In this document: positions 62,385 to 64,000 of the stretch, piece by piece | Position numbering within the stretch: position 1 is the first letter of the stretch | How the letters are laid out: the number at the start of each line of letters is the position of its first letter | NCBI RefSeq assembly: GCF_002368195.1 | Contig: NZ_AP018178.1 | Location: forward strand, 2,488,238 to 2,552,237 | Length of the DNA stretch: 64,000 nt | Source: Calothrix sp. NIES-2100 | Lineage (GTDB): Bacteria; Cyanobacteriota; Cyanobacteriia; Cyanobacteriales; Nostocaceae | Direction: 5' to 3' | Program-made: the position numbers and the translations under genes | The notes under the pieces: model-generated | Database searches by the model: none | Told to the model about the DNA's origin: nothing | What the model saw: the letters and a program-made list of their open reading frames with translations, nothing else

Positions 62385-64000
62385 TCACGAACCAGCACAG
62401 TAGGGTGCAGCATTTTGAGTTGACACATAAGTAACATTTGGCGCTTGTTTAACTAATTCAACTGTCCCATTGCTATTAACTATCCACCCTTGGGCTTCTA
62501 TTATTTTTGTTTGGTTATTATCAGTTTGGGGAAGATTTGCTTTAGTCGTTTCTCTGATGTTCTCAGACAAATTACGTAAATCATTCCAGGGATTTTGACT
62601 TAAGAGAGTGTGAGTAGGATTTTGTGGTAATCCATCTCTCCCGGAAATCACAAATTGATTGTCTCGATTCTTTTTACAACTAGCAACAACTTGTTTGGAA
62701 GCATCTATGACATTTTGTGGTAGTTCTTCGGTATTGATTTTGTTTGCTGCATCTGGGTTAGTTATAGTCACAACTCCATCAACTCCAAATTGTGAACTAG
62801 CATCAATTTCACTATCAGGAGGTAAAAATATCCCATTAGTGGAGATGAAGATATTACCACCAGGGCCAAAAACAGCATTAGCACGGATATCACTATTATT
62901 TACCCCGACAACAAAATCGGCATTAATCAAAATATTACCACCACCGCCTGTACTGTCGGTAACGCTACTACTAATCAAACTATTGTTGCGTAAAAATAGC
63001 AAATCGCTATTTAAATTGATTGTACCTCCCCCTGACTGGGTGGATGTCGCGGTAATTTCACCTTGATTAGTGCGAATTAAGTTAGCATCAATGAAGATAT
63101 CACCAGCTAAACCTAAACCAGTGCTGCTAGTACTAATAGATGCACCACTATTTAATTCTAATAAATTGGTTGTCACCCGAATTGTACCGCCATTAGCCGT
63201 ACCTTTGGTTTCAGCAGTAATTTTACTATCATTACTGGCAATAATTGATTCTTGGATATTAAGTTGGATATTTCCGCCACTACCATTTAAAGTCGATGCA
63301 TTAATACTACTGGGTATCTCAGAAGTATTATTCCACATTTCTAAGAAGCGAGCATCAATTTGAATATCACCTGCTTTTCCTTGTCCTGGTGCAATACTGC
63401 GATCGCGACTGGGAAAGTTACTTGCTGCAATAGTTGCGCCATTTTGAATAGTTAATTTATCGGTAGTTATGGTTAATTCACCACCATTTCCATTGTTTCT
63501 AACAGCATTACTAAATACACCACTACTACCACCAGCAACAAAACCACTTAAACTGATATCTTGTGCCTGAATACTTAATTCTCCTGCGTTTCCATTACCA
63601 AAAGTACTAGTGGCAATTTGCCCACCATCAATTAAGCTGAGGGTTTCCGTAGTAATATTTAATTTACCGCCTGCACCTGTGCCTGTAGGCTCAACATTAG
63701 TAGCAATAATAGTTGGTAGGGTATTCCCTTTGTTGTTATTAATTTCTAGATTTTTCGCGTCAATTTCTATCTCACCTGCATTGCCTAAACCTGTCGTTTT
63801 CGTAATTATTACCGCACCATCAAATATACTTAAGTTATCGGTTTTTATTCTTAATAAACCACCGTTACCTGTTACATTTTTTTCGACATTACTAAACAAA
63901 CCACTAGCAATTGTCCCAACCGTACCACTTAATTCTATATTTTGGGCTGCAATTTCTAACTTCCCAGCATTCCCACTGCCCGATGTACTATTTTGGATTT
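62385..64000 (-). CDS. Filamentous haemagglutinin-like two-partner secretion adhesin (partial)
   Basis: The frame stays open to the right edge, so the start lies outside the window; 537 residues are visible. They consist of the imperfect repeats of a beta-helix, such as AGEIEIDAKNLEINN, GGKLNITTETLSLIDGGQI, GNAGELSIQAQDISLSG and GGNIQLNIQESIIA. The C-terminus (VASCKKNRDNQFVISGRDGL, PQNPTHTLLSQNPW) is typical of cyanobacterial haemagglutinin-family exoproteins. These are secreted through an FhaC/ShlB partner. The signal peptide and secretion domain are expected beyond the window. Confidence 0.92.
   Translation of the reverse strand, partial: IQNSTSGSGNAGKLEIAAQNIELSGTVGTIASGLFSNVEKNVTGNGGLLRIKTDNLSIFDGAVIITKTTGLGNAGEIEIDAKNLEINNNKGNTLPTIIATNVEPTGTGAGGKLNITTETLSLIDGGQIATSTFGNGNAGELSIQAQDISLSGFVAGGSSGVFSNAVRNNGNGGELTITTDKLTIQNGATIAASNFPSRDRSIAPGQGKAGDIQIDARFLEMWNNTSEIPSSINASTLNGSGGNIQLNIQESIIASNDSKITAETKGTANGGTIRVTTNLLELNSGASISTSSTGLGLAGDIFIDANLIRTNQGEITATSTQSGGGTINLNSDLLFLRNNSLISSSVTDSTGGGGNILINADFVVGVNNSDIRANAVFGPGGNIFISTNGIFLPPDSEIDASSQFGVDGVVTITNPDAANKINTEELPQNVIDASKQVVASCKKNRDNQFVISGRDGLPQNPTHTLLSQNPWNDLRNLSENIRETTKANLPQTDNNQTKIIEAQGWIVNSNGTVELVKQAPNVTYVSTQNAAPYCAGS

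Noticed and set aside
1..64000. tRNA genes and CRISPR arrays
   Set aside because: I recognised no tRNA with a T-loop and acceptor stem, and no regularly spaced repeats; the heptamer repeats have no spacers.

Overview
The window is chromosomal DNA of a filamentous, heterocyst-forming cyanobacterium of the Nostoc/Anabaena/Calothrix type. The evidence is the dense HIP1 octamer (GCGATCGC), heptameric short tandem repeats (CATTAGT, CCAATGA, TGACTGT families) between genes, several families of small palindromic transposon-like repeats, and genes typical of the group: a HetP-family protein, a HetC-type exporter, sucrose synthase, a giant Ser/Thr kinase-AAA-GAF-histidine kinase, an orthocaspase, a CHAT-CHASE2 protein and a filamentous haemagglutinin. 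There is no rRNA, no CRISPR array and no tRNA that I can recognise.

Bases 1-10208 look like the right part of an integrated mobile element. It starts with the end of a replication-protein-like gene, a set of small overlapping accessory genes and a ribbon-helix-helix-like protein with a palindromic operator and two 21-bp tandem repeats. A minimal tyrosine recombinase follows, translationally coupled to a 55-residue ORF. Divergent from the recombinase runs a tightly packed ten-gene cassette (3077-10208): a paralogous pair of small proteins, a tail-fibre-like protein with a LamG/ConA-like domain, a Cys-rich protein, an 842-residue coiled-coil protein with hydrophobic segments, and five further small proteins. 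No capsid, portal or terminase is visible, and I see no HIP1 site from about 2290 to 10140. The cassette runs into the 3' end of a DUF2887 gene that appears shortened, which may mark the junction with the chromosome.

Bases 10.7-24.2 kb hold ordinary chromosomal genes: an EamA transporter, an OmpR-type response regulator, a rhodanese-fold protein without its active-site cysteine, an RNase D-like exonuclease, a CAP protein, trpB, a SUI1/YciH factor, a small YqaE/Pmp3 membrane protein, a Rieske protein, a J-domain/pentapeptide-repeat fusion and a FecCD-type ABC permease plus ATPase. A strongly structured non-coding stretch lies near 13.42-13.56 kb. Bases 24.4-34.9 kb carry the giant signalling kinase, a coiled-coil J-domain protein, a DAGAT-like acyltransferase and ddl.

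Bases 35.5-43.2 kb form a same-strand cluster. Read from upstream it is a HetC-type exporter with cNMP-binding-like regions and an intact C39 peptidase, an HlyD adaptor, a HetP-family protein, a small ORF with a double-glycine-like leader, and a PpiC-like foldase. Together they look like a peptide-export system tied to heterocyst differentiation. Bases 44.6-50.0 kb hold sucrose synthase followed by a GH65 phosphorylase fused to beta-phosphoglucomutase, a sugar breakdown pair.

Bases 50-64 kb hold a XapX-like protein, an adenosine-specific kinase, an Rrf2 regulator, an RDD/pentapeptide-repeat membrane protein, a small beta-barrel-like protein, an orthocaspase, a DUF928 protein, a CHAT-CHASE2 protein and the C-terminal part of a filamentous haemagglutinin that runs off the right edge. 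Several small inverted-repeat elements lie between genes, and one of them is nested inside another.
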